Positions 47,241 to 62,134 of a stretch of 64,000 bases of DNA are shown in pieces (positions within the stretch are counted from its first letter, which is position 1; the number at the start of each line of letters is the position of its first letter). The translations under genes were made by a program, and so were the position numbers. The notes under the pieces were generated by a model, which saw only the letters and a list, made by a program, of their open reading frames with translations, made no database searches and had not been told where the DNA came from. Source of the stretch: Tagetes erecta (lineage: Eukaryota > Streptophyta > Magnoliopsida > Asterales > Asteraceae); the NCBI GenBank assembly GCA_030867185.1, contig CM061488.1, positions 7,695,501 through 7,759,500 on the forward strand. The letters are read 5' to 3'.

Positions 47241-48176
47241 GTGACATTTGCCCCAAACCCAAACCCGAATGCCCGACTCGAATCCGAATCTGTCTATCTT
47301 TTATTCATTTGTATTTAATTTCTCAAAGATGTAACGTTCATTATTAATATAAATGAACATGTCGGATTCTATGTCATTCTGGTCTTTAATAAAATGATCG
47401 AATTATTTATGAGTTATTATCTAAGTTTACTATTTAATTACTATTTATAACAAATAAATCACAAGAATATATAAATTGTAATATATAAAAGAGGTTTTAT
47501 AAATATTATCAAAGTTATTTACTATTAAGTCTAAAAATAATCATTCAACGTAAAAAACGAAGTAAAGATATAAAAACATCAATTTTATAAACGTCACAAG
47601 TTAACATGGTTAAGTTAGTTGGTTAAATTAAAGTATAAATTAACTTTGGGGCCAAATATGGCAATTTCCAAACTTATAATAAAGTTAAAACCCAATTTAA
47701 TAACAAACCAAAACACCAGGGTCCAAACCTGTAATTTACATTAAACCAAACCTCTTTGCGCGTTAATCTTGTATTTCCGGCCAGCCCCCTTGCCGGCGCA
47801 ACTCCGGCCAAACAAGCCAAATTCCGGTAATTCCAAAATCCGTTTTTAGTCAATTTCAACCAAATCACAAGATTCGAACTCGTAGGGACTCTAAAATATC
47901 TGTTTTCGTCAATTGTAATGGAAATTATCATCAAACCAGAATCTTTATTTCACCATTAAACCCAAAATCCGTTTCAAACCAATCGTTGAAATTGAAGTTG
48001 CATTTTGCAATCAAAACACCCTCATTAATCTTGTTATCATTTCGTATAAACAATTCCACATCAAACACTTTCAATATAATCGATTAATCGCAGCAAAAAT
48101 TTGGGTTTTGGTTACTTGAAATTGGTTGAGGGTTTTGGTTAATCATCCTCCCAACAGGTATCCTGGATCATCAATT

Positions 48177-48288
48177 TTTCATCATCATTATTATCATCAT
48201 TATTATCATCATTATTATCATCATCATTATTATCATCATCATTATTATTATCATCATCATCATCATTATTAATTTATTATCATCATCG
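48177..48288. repeat. ATC/ATT trinucleotide microsatellite
   Basis: A run of tcatcattattatcatcatt units within copy C. Confidence 0.95.
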
Positions 48289-48708
48289 TTCATAGCAGAT
48301 TCGTTTCGGTTGCATCGGCGTCTTTGTTCTTCATCTTTTTTTATTTAATTTGTTCATAACCAAGTAAGTTAATCATGCTAAAATACTCGTTATCTTGTCC
48401 TTATCAAAAGCTCTCTATCAATTCCACATTTTGTTGATTCAATTTAAGGTACTTTAGGAATTAGGGTTAGGGTTCTTAAATGGAATTGGGGATTTTTGTG
48501 ATTGTTTGCATAAAACCGTTTTGTTTCGAAATCTGATAAATAGTTAGCTTCTGGTCTGCTGGCTTAGTGTGTGGGTTGTGAAACTGAAGCCTCAGGTTTG
48601 AATTCAGGGGGTTACATTATTTTTATTTTGTTTGTTTTAATTACATTATCAACCATTTTTACTAATTATCCTAATCTAATACTAATATTATATCATATAT
48701 ATTGTAAA

Positions 48709-49272
48709 GTCAAATTGGCTAAAAATAATCCCAACTAACACCTATTGGCCAAGAATAATCCCAACTCAGTTTATTCCCTCCAGTGGTCCCAAATCCAACT
48801 TTTTTGGCCTCCAGTGGTCCGCCGTTAAGTGCACTTAACGGCCGTTAACTTTTTTTTGATTTTTTTTCGAATTTCAAAACAAGGTTTTATGGAAATTGAT
48901 CGGGAGGAGTATACGATTCAATTGATGTAAACCTTACTTCGAACTGGTGTTCCAAACGACAAAACAGTCTTCAATCGGGTGTTTAAAACCTAACGGTGCT
49001 TTAACCGGATATCAAAATTAAACCATTTGGAGCAACAATTGGAAGTAAGGTTTACATCAACAGACTCGTATTCTCCTCCCGATCAAAATCCCTAAAATAT
49101 CGGTTTGAAATTCGAAAAAAATAGAAAAAAAGTTAACGGCCGTTAAGTGCACTTAACGGCGGACCACTGTAGGCCAAAAAAGTTGGATTTGGGACCACTG
49201 GAGGGAATAAAATGAGTTGGGATTATTTTCGGCCAATGGGTGTTAGTTGGGATTATTTTAGGCCAATTTGCC
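48709..49272. mobile_element. MULE-like foldback MITE, 9-bp target duplication
   Basis: Ends gtcaaattggctaaaaataa and ttattttaggccaatttgcc, arms of about 200 bases (includes the palindrome cgttaagtgcacttaacg on each side). tattgtaaa flanks both sides (48700-48708 and 49273-49281). The central region resembles that of the foldback at 36471. Confidence 0.9.
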
Positions 49273-49632
49273 TATTGTAAAAATGTCAAAAAAGCTTATC
49301 AATGATATCAAATCATGATTTTTATAAATAAAACTTTATAAATTATACTTCCACAAATACTTTAAAAGTACTTAAAAAATGCTATAAAAATGTATTTTAA
49401 TACTTCTAAAAATATACAAATTTATTAATAATAGTTTATATAAATAAAGACTTTTTATAAGGCTTTTAAATAGTTTAAAAAATGTGGTAAACATTTTAAA
49501 GTATTTCTAGGGTATATAATATATTTTTGATGTTAAATAGTTTATTGTTAAAAAATATATTATTTGAATTTCTATCGATTATAATAAAATATTGTCATTA
49601 CTATTATAATTATTATTTTCCGACGTTATGAT

Positions 49633-50230
49633 TAGGGATGAGATCGGGACGAGTACTGGTACCGCCTAGTACCGGTACCGAGTTTAAGCAAAGTGGGTAC
49701 CGGTACCGGTACCAAATCTAGCGAGACGGTACCGGTATTTCGGTACTGGTACCACGTTGGTACTGATTTCTTGTTTTATCTTTTTTTACTAAAATTTGTT
49801 CGCTTATTTCGGTTTAATTTTATACTTTTTTTAATATAACTATACTATAATATACTTGAATATAAGAAAAAGAAATGAAATATGGTATAAATTAATTAAA
49901 AATCACATCAACTTCATTAAATTTAAAAGTTAATAATCTAAAAAATATTATAAAATGACTCAAAGTTGTAAAGAAAACACTTTATAACATTAAGTATGTA
50001 ATACACAACATTCATAACATCTTAAATTATATAAAATATACTAAAAAACTAGTTTTTACTAAACCGGTACCAACATGGTACTAACCGGTAAAGTACCGGT
50101 ACCGGTACCGCCTAGTAACGGTACCGAGTTTCTGGAAAAGTGGGTACCGGTACCGGTACCGATATTGCTAAGTCGGTACGATACCAGGACGGTACCGGTA
50201 CCGGTACTCGGTACCAAAAGCTCATCCCTA
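49633..50230. mobile_element. hAT-type MITE with ggtaccggtaccg arrays
   Basis: Ends tagggatgag and ctcatcccta are perfectly inverted. gttatgat flanks both sides (49625-49632 and 50231-50238). Short arrays of ggtaccggtacc lie near each end. A 68-codon frame inside encodes only this repeat. Confidence 0.92.
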
Positions 50231-50773
50231 GTTATGATTAAATAAATATTTATATGTTTGATCATTTACTGAAAACCCCTCAAATCCCAATTTGAAACCC
50301 TAGAATTCCAAATTACTTTATATTCCTATTGTTCATATTCTAGTTTTCTATAATATACGTTTTGCTAAGTTTGAATTGTTTATTTAGTTAGTTGATTCCA
50401 GTATTTGGCAATCCTCGGTTCTATCTACGTTGTCACTCTTTATTTCGTGCTCGTGTTTCACTGTGAGTAAACTCACTCCCCTTTTTTACTTATACGTTTT
50501 GGGACCGAAATATGTGTTCTAGTACCATACTACATTTTTCTTTTTTCTATTTTCAAAAGGGATCATACAAAGTGTTAATCTAGTTCGCAGCTTGATGCAA
50601 CCTTATGTATTAGTTTAAAGTAGTATTATTGCTTGGTAATCCCATGGGTACAATGTTATCGTTAATGGTTTGACAAACCCACCTAGTATACAACATTGAT
50701 GGGTGATTTGAACCCAGCCATTCTAATTCCATGTTTAGTATGTTGCTATGCTATGACGCTTGTTGCTGAACAC

Positions 50774-50985
50774 GTTGCAAAATAGTAAATGACAATTAGG
50801 GTTTAGAGAACTTGAATGAGCTATTGATTGAGGATTTCCATTGCAACATCTTTTGATGCAAATCAATAATCTGAGTTTTTATCTTGTGTTCTTCATTTTT
50901 CATCTTGAGTTCATATATTTTATATCATTTTGATCCAAATCTTCACCAAAAATACTGATTCAAAGACGATTGGGACCAACAATAT
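50774..50985 (+). mobile_element. Truncated copia-type LTR (left arm of inverted pair)
   Basis: From aaaatagtaaatgacaatta to gattgggaccaaca. It matches, inverted, the LTR at 51234-57972. It starts at about the TATA-box position of its partner, so only the downstream part is present. Confidence 0.7.
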
Positions 50986-51042
50986 TTTTTTCACTTGTTG
51001 ATTCACTTGTTGTTTTTAGAACTTTGTGATCCAATCGTCATC

Positions 51043-51123
<81 letters not shown>

Positions 51124-51221
51124 ATCTGTTATGCTTTTGATCTGAGTCAGATATGTTGCATCTTTTGCTGTTGGTTTACTGTTTTCATTTATGTTTATGA
51201 CTATTATTATGCTTTGATGAT

Positions 51222-51230
51222 AAAAAAAAA
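51222..51230 (+). other. Poly(A)-like tract ending the RPL41 copy
   Basis: Nine A follow gctttgatgat, after a typical 3' UTR-like stretch. The next bases, tat, lead straight into the right LTR end, tgttggtccc. Confidence 0.6.
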
Positions 51231-51532
51231 TATTGTTGGTCCCAATCATCTTTGAATCAATATTTTTGGTGAAGATTTTGTGACATCTGCCCCAAACCTG
51301 AACCCGAATGCCCGACTCGAACCCGAGATTATCTACTTTTAAATTGTATTCGTATTTCTTTCTTTAAAATGTAACCTTCGTTACCATGATTAATAATAAA
51401 TATATCGGATTTTTTTGACGTCATTTCCATGTCAATTAATCAAACGTATTGCATCTCAAAATATCTAAGCATACTTAATAAATATCATTTGTAATCATAA
51501 ATCTCAAATTATATATATATATATATATATAT

Positions 51533-53450
<1,918 letters not shown>

Positions 53451-54376
53451 GGTGTGTTATAAAAGAAATTTATTGAAAACGTTAAAGAAAATTACTTCTA
53501 AAGTCTAAGTATAGTCCTTTAACATCATAAACTAGCTAATGATACAAAAGTCAATCCTATAAGCGCCATTAGTTAACTTAGTTAGTTAGTTGGTTAGTAT
53601 TGTTTAAAAATTAACTTTGGGTCAAATGTGAAAATTTTGAAACTTGAATTAAAAGCTTAAAGCATAAAATAAACAAAATTAAACCACACGGACTGAATGT
53701 GTAAATATGTTATAAAACCCAAACCCCCCCTGCGATCTGCCCGTTTTTTCGGTGCCCCCTCTCGTCGGAGCAGGTGTTAACCTCCGGCTAGACCAAATCA
53801 CACGCTATATACATTTTTAAACCAAACGAATCATTCCTAAAACTATTATTACCTTATTTCGACCTTCCTAATCGACAAAATGCGTGTATAACAAGATTGG
53901 TGCAAGATTGATTGTGTGAATATTAAATGGGTGACCGGAGATTTTGTAAATCGACCCACAAACGGCAACTTAATCTTTTCCTTATCACTCGAAACCTACT
54001 TCATAAGCAACTAACACTTATCAATATCTAAAACATTCTCGTTTCATTCCAAAATCACAAATCAAATACCAAAAACCATAATTCCGGCGAGTTCATCGTT
54101 TTCAACATTCTGAGCATCAATTCGGGTAATTTTTGTATTCATTCTCATCCTCTCTAACATCTACAACTATCTAACACATCAGGTCGTGGGTTCGAAATAC
54201 AGTTTGGGAAATAGGGTTGAGTGTAGTTGTTGAAGACGAACAGGTCGTGGGTTCGAAACCCACTGCCACCATTTCGTTAATTTACATATTTTTCACTTTT
54301 AAACATTTAATTATACTTTTCTAATAACCTAATAACGTATTTAAGTTAAAACTATTCTTATATGCCTAAAAACATG

Positions 54377-54379
<3 letters not shown>

Positions 54380-54434
<55 letters not shown>
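54380..54434. repeat. (AT)n microsatellite
   Basis: About 27 AT units inside LTR copy B, with no element attached. Confidence 0.95.
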
Positions 54435-54436
<2 letters not shown>

Positions 54437-55152
54437 AATGTACAATAATACAAATGTTTTATAGAAAACCAAATATGGATGCTTATAAAATATATTTAAT
54501 ACAAAAATATACTATGATGTTTCATATAAAACCCTAATTCCTAAATTGTATATCAAAACCCTATTTCCCAAACTGTATTTCAAAACCCTAATTCTTAAAT
54601 TGTATTTAAAAACCCTAAATTCCCAATTTGTGATTTAAAACCCTAAAGCTCAAATCTGAAACCCTAGATCTCGGACTTTTGATTTTTGTTACTATTGTGT
54701 CGTTTCTAAGTTAGGGTTTTTCTCAATAAATTAGGTGGTACTAATGTTTGGGCAACCCTCGATGCTTTTTAGCTGCGTTTCTAACGGTTCGATTGTATTT
54801 ACTTTTCGAGGTGAGTAAGTTCACTTCTCTTTTTACTATATACGTTTTTGGGGCTGAAATACGTGTTCCTATGATACTACTGTTTCTTTTCTTTTGTTTC
54901 TATTTTCAAAAGAGATCATTAGATGTGTTAATCTTGTTTGGCCGCATGATGCAAATTATGTGTTAGACAATAGTATTTATATTATCTTGTAATTTCCACC
55001 GGTATGATATTAGCGCTAATGGAATGACAAGCTCACCTACACTAATGGCCTGATAGGTGATTAGACCAGGCGATTCTATGGTTGATTCTATGTGTTGGTT
55101 ACTAGTTACTGTTTGTGATGCTTGTTGCTACGATGCTATGTCCCTTCGATGC

Positions 55153-56869
55153 TGATGCGTGTAATATATATAAAATAAAAAAACAAAAACACCTAGTTTT
55201 AATATTTTTAAAACCAAGACAAACTACTAAATCACACTCAAGCGGCAGTGGACCGGTCGAATGTAATATAGCGTACGTAAGTCCGGGTGTCGACCCACAG
55301 ACTCTATATACTACGTTAAATAACTAGACAAGACTCAACTAAACTAAACACGACTTAAAAGAAAGTTTATTTGAAAGGGGGGTTTTATGGCTAAAAATAG
55401 TAACCTGCTAAAAATAGAAAGTTACTAAAAATGGAAACTTACTAAAATGGAAAGTTACTAAAAATGGGAACTAGAACGAAAGACGAATTAGAAACCAGAT
55501 GAGAAGAGATAAACCACCTAGACCCGACTCACTAAAGCTAAGTTATTAGTTTGGTAATTATCAGTTTGACTATGGACTGGGATCGTAATATATTTACTTG
55601 ACTCAAACACGAATAAGACCCTCCACCCTTTTCGAGAAGACACTTATGGCTTTCTATCAAGTTATTAAACCAACCAGTTAATTAGGCTCTTTCACAATCG
55701 TCTAATAGTTATGACTTAGTACCTATTATGATTACCTACCTCACAGTACGGAAATCTAAGGTAGTTTGAAAACACCAATTGACATTAGCAAACAAGACCG
55801 ATTAAACCAAACCTAATTTAGACTCTTCACAGATATCCAAACTAGAGACCTAACCAACGAGACTTGCCAATTAACCTATCACCTCACAGTTACTAGGCTA
55901 GCATGCACATTAATATCGACTTGCATTAGATTACAATTCCTATGAAAAGTATATATCCAATTCATAAACTAGTCAAAGAACACACAGTAAGTTGACCTAA
56001 CGAAACCCTATTATATGATATAGACACTCATCAAGGATCTCATGGAATTTATAGTCATCAACAAGTCAAACAAAACATACACAATTGCATCAATTAAATG
56101 AAAACAAACGTTTACTAAATCATAAACAATCCATAGTTCAAAACCGATTCACCAAACATTCAAAACATAAGCATTAGTTTATCATTAGCCTAGGTGGTCT
56201 AATGAAGCTTAGCCAACAATCATATCAACAAAAATAAACGCAAGTTTAATAGTGTTAAACATGATAAAAAGAATTAGAATCAAAGGAACAATGAAACCCG
56301 AGAGAGCCGCAATGCAATCGTCGATCCTACGCGTTTCCGTTGCTTCAATTCCATGTTCTTGGCCTTCAAAAACCCTTTTTCCAGCCTCTTTTCGTCCCCA
56401 AAATCGTCTCCAAAGTTGCATGAGAGGCTAGGGTTAGAGAATATGAGTTTATATAGCGAACCGGGCCAAAAATCACGAAAACAATCTGCTGAAAACGCGT
56501 AACCGCGTCACGCGGTGACAAAACTAACTCTGGCCGCGTAGATGATGTCACCCCACCACCACCAGCAGCATGGCACGCCACGCCACGCGGTGATGGGGCT
56601 GTTTGTGGCCGCGTGACGTGGTGAGGACCACCACGTGCTCGGTTTCGTTCGTTTCTTCGTTTTCGCGTTCCAGTTCGCTCGTAACTCCGTTTCACGCCCC
56701 GTTTTTGCCTACGGATTCGATTTTTCACGATCTATCCGTTTCTTTATCAACATGGGACCTACGAAACATAAACATTAGTTGTGCCAAAATTGTTATATAA
56801 ACGTTACCGAAACGACACAAAAATGTTACAAATATAATACGGGGTTTATGTATATTTTATACTCTATCA
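55153..56869. mobile_element. Solo LTR (1717 bp) inside copy B
   Basis: Begins tgatgcgtgtaata and ends atactctatca, with TG…CA ends and gatgc duplicated at 55148-55152 and 56870-56874. Copy A at the same place reads cttagatgcttaaac, uninterrupted, which confirms the junctions. It contains gtccgggtgtcgacccac and a GC-rich patch with paired cgcgtgacg/acgcggtga words near 56500-56640. No gag/pol. Confidence 0.85.
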
Positions 56870-56893
56870 GATGCTTAAACATTTATTGATAAA

Positions 56894-57115
56894 CTAGGTT
56901 TAATACCCGTGTGTTACACACGGGTTAAATAGTAATATTTATAAAGAAATTATAACCATTATATTTAACAATTTGTAAATATATAACATTTAAGAAGTTG
57001 GCTCCATCAACTTGCATGGTGAAAAATTTAGCTAAATTTTACCTCCTAAACTTCCTATTATAGAAAAAAAATCCCTCCAAAAATTGCCCCCTAAAAGTTT
57101 GATTTATTAGATAGA
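56894..57115 (-). mobile_element. Non-autonomous Helitron, family 1, copy H4
   Basis: Reverse orientation: on the minus strand it starts TCTATCTAATAAATCAAAC and ends aacccgtgtgtaacacacgg, gtattaaacCTAG, inserted between A and T in copy B. 222 bases. The empty site is readable in copy A (ttgataacttgcatatcgag). Confidence 0.88.
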
Positions 57116-58654
57116 TTATATATATCGAGACGGTTAAATGACAGTTAAACGATAATTATCAGTATTTGTAACATGAGTAGTTCCTCATGACTTGTTGCTA
57201 AAGGTTACCCTGCGGGGTCTATGATACTTATGTCTATGTGTTTCTATGGTCACGGTTGAGATATATAATGCAATTGCTATACACATAAGATTGCGAAACA
57301 TATTTATATGATCTCGGATTTCATATTATGTACTATTACCTGTGTTTTACTCACTAGCTAATTCTTTAGCTAAGTTATTTTATACGTATTTCAGGTGGAG
57401 TTTGAGACTTTTAGGCTTCAAGACATTCTTTGGACCTAGAATTAAATAAACTTATTTATTGTCGGCTTTTATTACGGTTTTAAGACTATTTATTGTTTCA
57501 TTTATGTCACGACATTATTACTTTAATGATATTAAAATATGCGTTTAGTGACATGTGAACAATGAAGAACACAAGATAAAAACTCAGATTTGATCCATAT
57601 TGATTTGCATCAAATGTTGTTTACATGGAAAAGACCCAAAATCTAGCTCAAGCTCATAAAACCGTAATTGTCATTTACTATTTATAGCCTAATAACACTT
57701 TGGACTAATGACAATTAGGACCCTAGATAATAATAAAGACTAAAACATGACAAATAATAAATTACAATTAAAGCCCCTAACTTTAGTAAAAAAAATAATA
57801 AGTATATTTTGTCTAAACAAAATATATTTCATAACCGGAAGATTTATTTTCTTTCATAACTTGAACATCATACATACGTCAAGTCGTTCGAACCCGTCGA
57901 CTTGACTCGTCGTTGACTTTGACCGCCACTTTTACTGTGTTGATAATATTAAACTATTATTCAGGTTCAACAATTCTCCCCCTTAGTCTACAATTATCAA
58001 CGTCTTGCATCGTGTTCAACTCTGATTTGGAAAGCATTAATCTTAATATCATGACTAAACACTATACTATGATGTTTGTTGCTATGTCATGTCCCTAAGT
58101 TGCTGATTGATTATTTATACTTATAGATCGAGACGGTTAAATGACGGTTGGTTAAAAAGTTATCTATAATTGATGCATGAGTTGTTCCTCATGATAAATG
58201 GCTAAATGATATATTGGGGGTTTTCTAAGTGGTGGTATTCTATTTTATTCTAGAGGTCATGGTAGGGTAATATTACGAAATTGCTATACATATAAGATTG
58301 CGCAACATATTTATAATGATCTCATACTTCTATACTATTATTTATCAATTGTGTTTTACTCACTAGCTATTTTAGCTAACTTTATTTTACACATATTTCA
58401 GGTGGCGCATGATGAATGATTTATTGCTATTTATCAAGATATACGATCGTCTCGGACCTAGAAATAATAAATAATTAATCGATTGACTTGTTGGGTTTTG
58501 TTTATGACTTGTGTCGGTTTCCTTTAAGAATTATGTTCCATACTTATGATTGTCATTATTAAAGTTTATTAAAAAGGGTACCATGTGCTTTGATTAATAC
58601 TGATATCCATTTCTATGACAACCTGGTATTTCCGCCATCGGGCGGGGTGTCGTA

Positions 58655-58738
58655 GTGGTACTGGCGAAAGGGATTATTCATTCAACGCATGATAGTGTGG
58701 AGGAGATGGTTAAGAGGAATTGGGATGGGGATGTGTAG
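58655..58738 (+). pseudogene. Gene fragment of unknown family, 3' part
   Basis: Immediately after the LTR the sequence reads VVLAKGIIHSTHDSVEEMVK then RNWDGDV and a stop. It joins in frame to the 47130-47240 piece once the LTR and one 5-base duplicate are removed. A gtaagt follows the stop. Confidence 0.45.
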
Positions 58739-58856
58739 GTAAGTTTGGTTCGGAGATATGTTGCCCGCGTTGGAGTTTGAAAAGATTTGTTGGAGGCGGT
58801 GATGGCTGGGGGGTTGGGTTTATTATTGCAGTGAATTGGAATGGGTGGGATCAGGG

Positions 58857-59515
58857 TTATTCACCAGCCGAGCCAAACCGAGCGAGGGCTTGTTCGCAGG
58901 AACCGAGCCGACCAGCTCATTTACAAATCCAGCCAAAGTCGAAAAAACGTAAATACTCGTTTACAAAGTCGAACCGAGTATTTTTTGAACGAATTTGTGG
59001 GAATTATTTTTTTTCTTTTTTCATAATGTACATAAATACAAATTAATAGCTTTAAGAAAAACTAGTAGTAGCTTGCAATTTTAATAAAATTGAAGTTGTT
59101 GATATAATGCATATAAAACAAAAATAAAAGTATTTATATATATAACTATACATGCACAAATATATAATTTTGTTTAATAGTTATGTTAAATATCGAATTA
59201 CTAAAAAAATGACTATTATTTTCATGTATTTCAAATAAAACTAATAATAATTTTAAAAAATATATATATTTAATATCAACATAATTATAACAATATGTTA
59301 TATACTTATGCATATATAATTATATACTCTGTATTGAATAATTTAAAAATATTCGAGCCAAACCGACCCGAGCGGACCTTTGTTCGTAGTTTGGCTCGTT
59401 TACAAACCGAACCGTGGAGCGGAGCGGCTCTTTTACAATCGAGCACAAAAAGAACGAGCATTTTCCGAGCATGTGGCGAGCGACAATCGATCTGGACAGT
59501 CGTAGTGGGGATGAG
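58857..59515. repeat. GAGCC/GGCTCG-rich repeat, MITE-like
   Basis: Dense words such as ccgagccaaaccgagcgag and ttggctcgtttacaaaccg at both ends, separated by AT-rich DNA. The end regions are roughly inverted, but no ends or duplication can be fixed. Open frames of 108 and 81 codons here consist of this repeat. Confidence 0.45.
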
Positions 59516-59554
59516 GTTTGGGTATTTAGTTAGGTTTTAAAATTAAATAATTTG

Positions 59555-59616
59555 ATAATATAATAATAATAATTATAATAATAATAATAATAGTAATAAT
59601 AATAATAATAATAAAA
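59555..59616. repeat. ATA trinucleotide microsatellite
   Basis: About 20 imperfect ata/aat units. Confidence 0.9.
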
Positions 59617-59779
59617 TAACCAAAATACCCCTAAAGTTAACGGACTTTTTTAACGATCTTTGATGGAAGGACCAAAATGGTAACTTTTTATAAAATCAAA
59701 CACCCAAATGACAAAAAGACATAAGGACCAAAGTGTTCGAAACGATACAAACTCAAAGACTATTTTCACAATATACTTT

Positions 59780-60466
59780 TTTTTTATTTTAAAACTTATT
59801 AGTTCCAATTAAATTTCTTTCCCAGCACATTTTTTATATAGATTTATGCTAAGATCCATCACCTTAAGTCGGACTATATAGGAGTGCTGCATCACATTTA
59901 TCTTTCTATACATAAAAGAACAAGTATATTGGTTTTTCTTTGTCATGTGTGAGCAGTGGCGGATCTAGCCAAAAAACTCAGGGGTATTCTAAAAAAAATT
60001 GTCATGCATTCGTAAAATAATGAATATTTTTTCTGTCTATTTTAGTACTACACTCTAAGTACTAGACGTCTTCTTACAAAACGTCTTATTTTTCATGATA
60101 ATCATCATTATTTTGCATATAATTAGCAATATCAAATGACAGAACCATGAAATTTGACATGGAGGGTCCTTATTTTTCTATGATCATTCGAATTCTTTAA
60201 ATAGTACTTTGGAATTTAAGGGATTTGACGAATAACTATTTACTTTTATAGAATGATACTAAGCTTTTAAAATTAAAAAAAACAATAAACTAATTGAAAT
60301 AATAAATTAACATATTAAAAAATTAAGTAATACAAAAATGTTATAGATTATTCGTATATTAAGTTAAATTAAGTTCATAAAAGGTAAATAGAGAATTAAA
60401 TTTGTTTCTTTAGATTAAATATAAATTTTTGTTTAGCTTCACTTTTATATTACTTATTATTACTAA
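59780..60466. other. Intergenic; no gene seen
   Basis: AT-rich. gcagtggcggatctagcc at 59954 is a common border word of plant repeats, but no element can be delimited. Confidence 0.45.
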
Positions 60467-60739
60467 TATTAACACCCAAGAAAATTTTGGACATTTATTT
60501 ATATAAATATCTCATATAAATAGAATACCAATTAGTCAATTTTCAAATAGTTATCTTATCTACCAAATAGTTAATCTTGTCAACATTTTGTAGTATAAAT
60601 ACTTCATCAAAGTGATGAGTAAAAACACACCTTATGTATACACTTGAATGAGTTATACAATTCTCTCTACATCTTACTCTTACAATCTCTCTAAAAGTTA
60701 AGTCACTAATCTTGTGATAGTTATAGTTATATTATAACA
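60467..60739 (+). mobile_element. 5' LTR of copia copy 2
   Basis: Starts tattaacaccc (usual tgttaacaccc) and ends ttataaca. A TATA-like gtataaatac is near 60591. It is followed by cgttatcagcacgaagctc, the primer-binding region. Confidence 0.6.
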
Positions 60740-60821
60740 CGTTATCAGCACGAAGCTCTAATTTCTTAATCAAGAAGGTATATCCACCACAAAAGATATT
60801 CATCTTAAAGCAAGCCACAAA

Positions 60822-61852
60822 ATGTCGAATATATCAAAACTTGAATTTCCAGCACTCAACATTTCTGGAGAAAATTATATGTCTTGGACAGCAAATGTCA
60901 AAAGACACTTGAAATCAATGAATGTTTTAGAAACAATCGAGTAAGACAACGAGTCCTCTGAACAAGATAATGCAAAAGCTAATGTTTTCCTTCCATAAAC
61001 ACATTGACGAATTACTAAAGCATGAGTATTTTAATTGTGATAACCCATATATGTTGTGGGAAGATTTAAAAAGCAGATTTGGTCATCTAAGGGAAGTTTT
61101 ACTTCCTAATTCTAGAGATGAATGGGACAGTCTTAGGTTCCAAGATTTTAAGAGGGTAAATGATTACACATCTGCTTTATACCGAATTTGCTCAAAGCTA
61201 TAATTTTGTGGGTATCCTAAATCAGAGGAAGAAAACTTGGAGAAAACCTACTCCACTTTTCATGCATCAAATATAAACTTGCAAACACATTATCGATTAC
61301 AAAATTTTAGAAGATACTCTGATCTAAATGCATTAGTCCTTGTAGCAGAGAAGAATAATGAGCTATTGATGAAAAAACATCAATCTCGTCCCACGGGATC
61401 ATTAGCAATAACAGAAGCAAATGTTGCTCACAACAATTATCATAGAAATTCTGGTCGTAAGTGGGAACAAGGCCGTGGACGTGGTCGTGGTCATTTTGAC
61501 AAAAAGCATTTTAATGGTCGCAAACATTCATTTAAATAGAACACTACTTCTTATGGTCATGGTCGTGGTCATAGCCAAAGAGCAAATGAATACCATGTTC
61601 CACGTAATAACAACTCTAACCAGCAAGCTAAGTTTAAGAACGAAGCTAGTGCATCTCAGAATCATGGCTCTCCATGTTTCAGATGTGGAAGTTCGAGCCA
61701 CTGGTCGAAGGCTTGTCGCACACCCCCACATCTATGCAAACTATACCATGCATCTCTCAGAGAAAATGAGAAAGAAGTGAACCACGTGAATACATTTGAT
61801 AATGCTAACACTGAGTTGAATATCTCAGACTTCTATGATGACTTGGAGCTTT
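60822..61852 (+). pseudogene. copia copy 2 gag with CCHC zinc knuckle
   Basis: ATG at 60822: MSNISKLEFPALNISGENYM. A stop at 60942 is in frame. A one-base shift near 60993 then moves the frame to that of KHIDELLKHEYFNCDNPYML and DYTSALYRICSKL, with further stops at 61201 and 61537. The Arg-Gly basic tract (GRGRGRGH) is near 61480. The knuckle CFRCGSSSHWSKAC (CX2CX4HX4C, all ligands present) lies at 61675-61716. The product would have been the capsid/nucleocapsid protein. Confidence 0.85.
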
Positions 61853-62134
61853 GAAAAATGGGTGTTGCTGGATCTTAATAATTATATGAAATAAACATGT
61901 CATCATGAACTATGTTTAATTATGTTTAATTATGTTTAACTATGTTTCAGTGTTTCCCTTTTTTTATGTAATGTATTATATAGTTTTCTTAATTATGTTT
62001 AACTATGCTTAATAATTTTATTTCCCCTTTTATATATAATATAACTACTATTATAACAAGACTTACTATTTGAAAACTTTATAATATCTATTATATACAC
62101 TTATCATTTTTTTTTTCATATTTGAAGATTAAAA

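Noticed and set aside
56366..56728. 120-codon Arg-rich minus-strand frame
   Set aside because: It lies wholly within a solo LTR, overlaps other frames, and its GC-rich repeats explain the composition.
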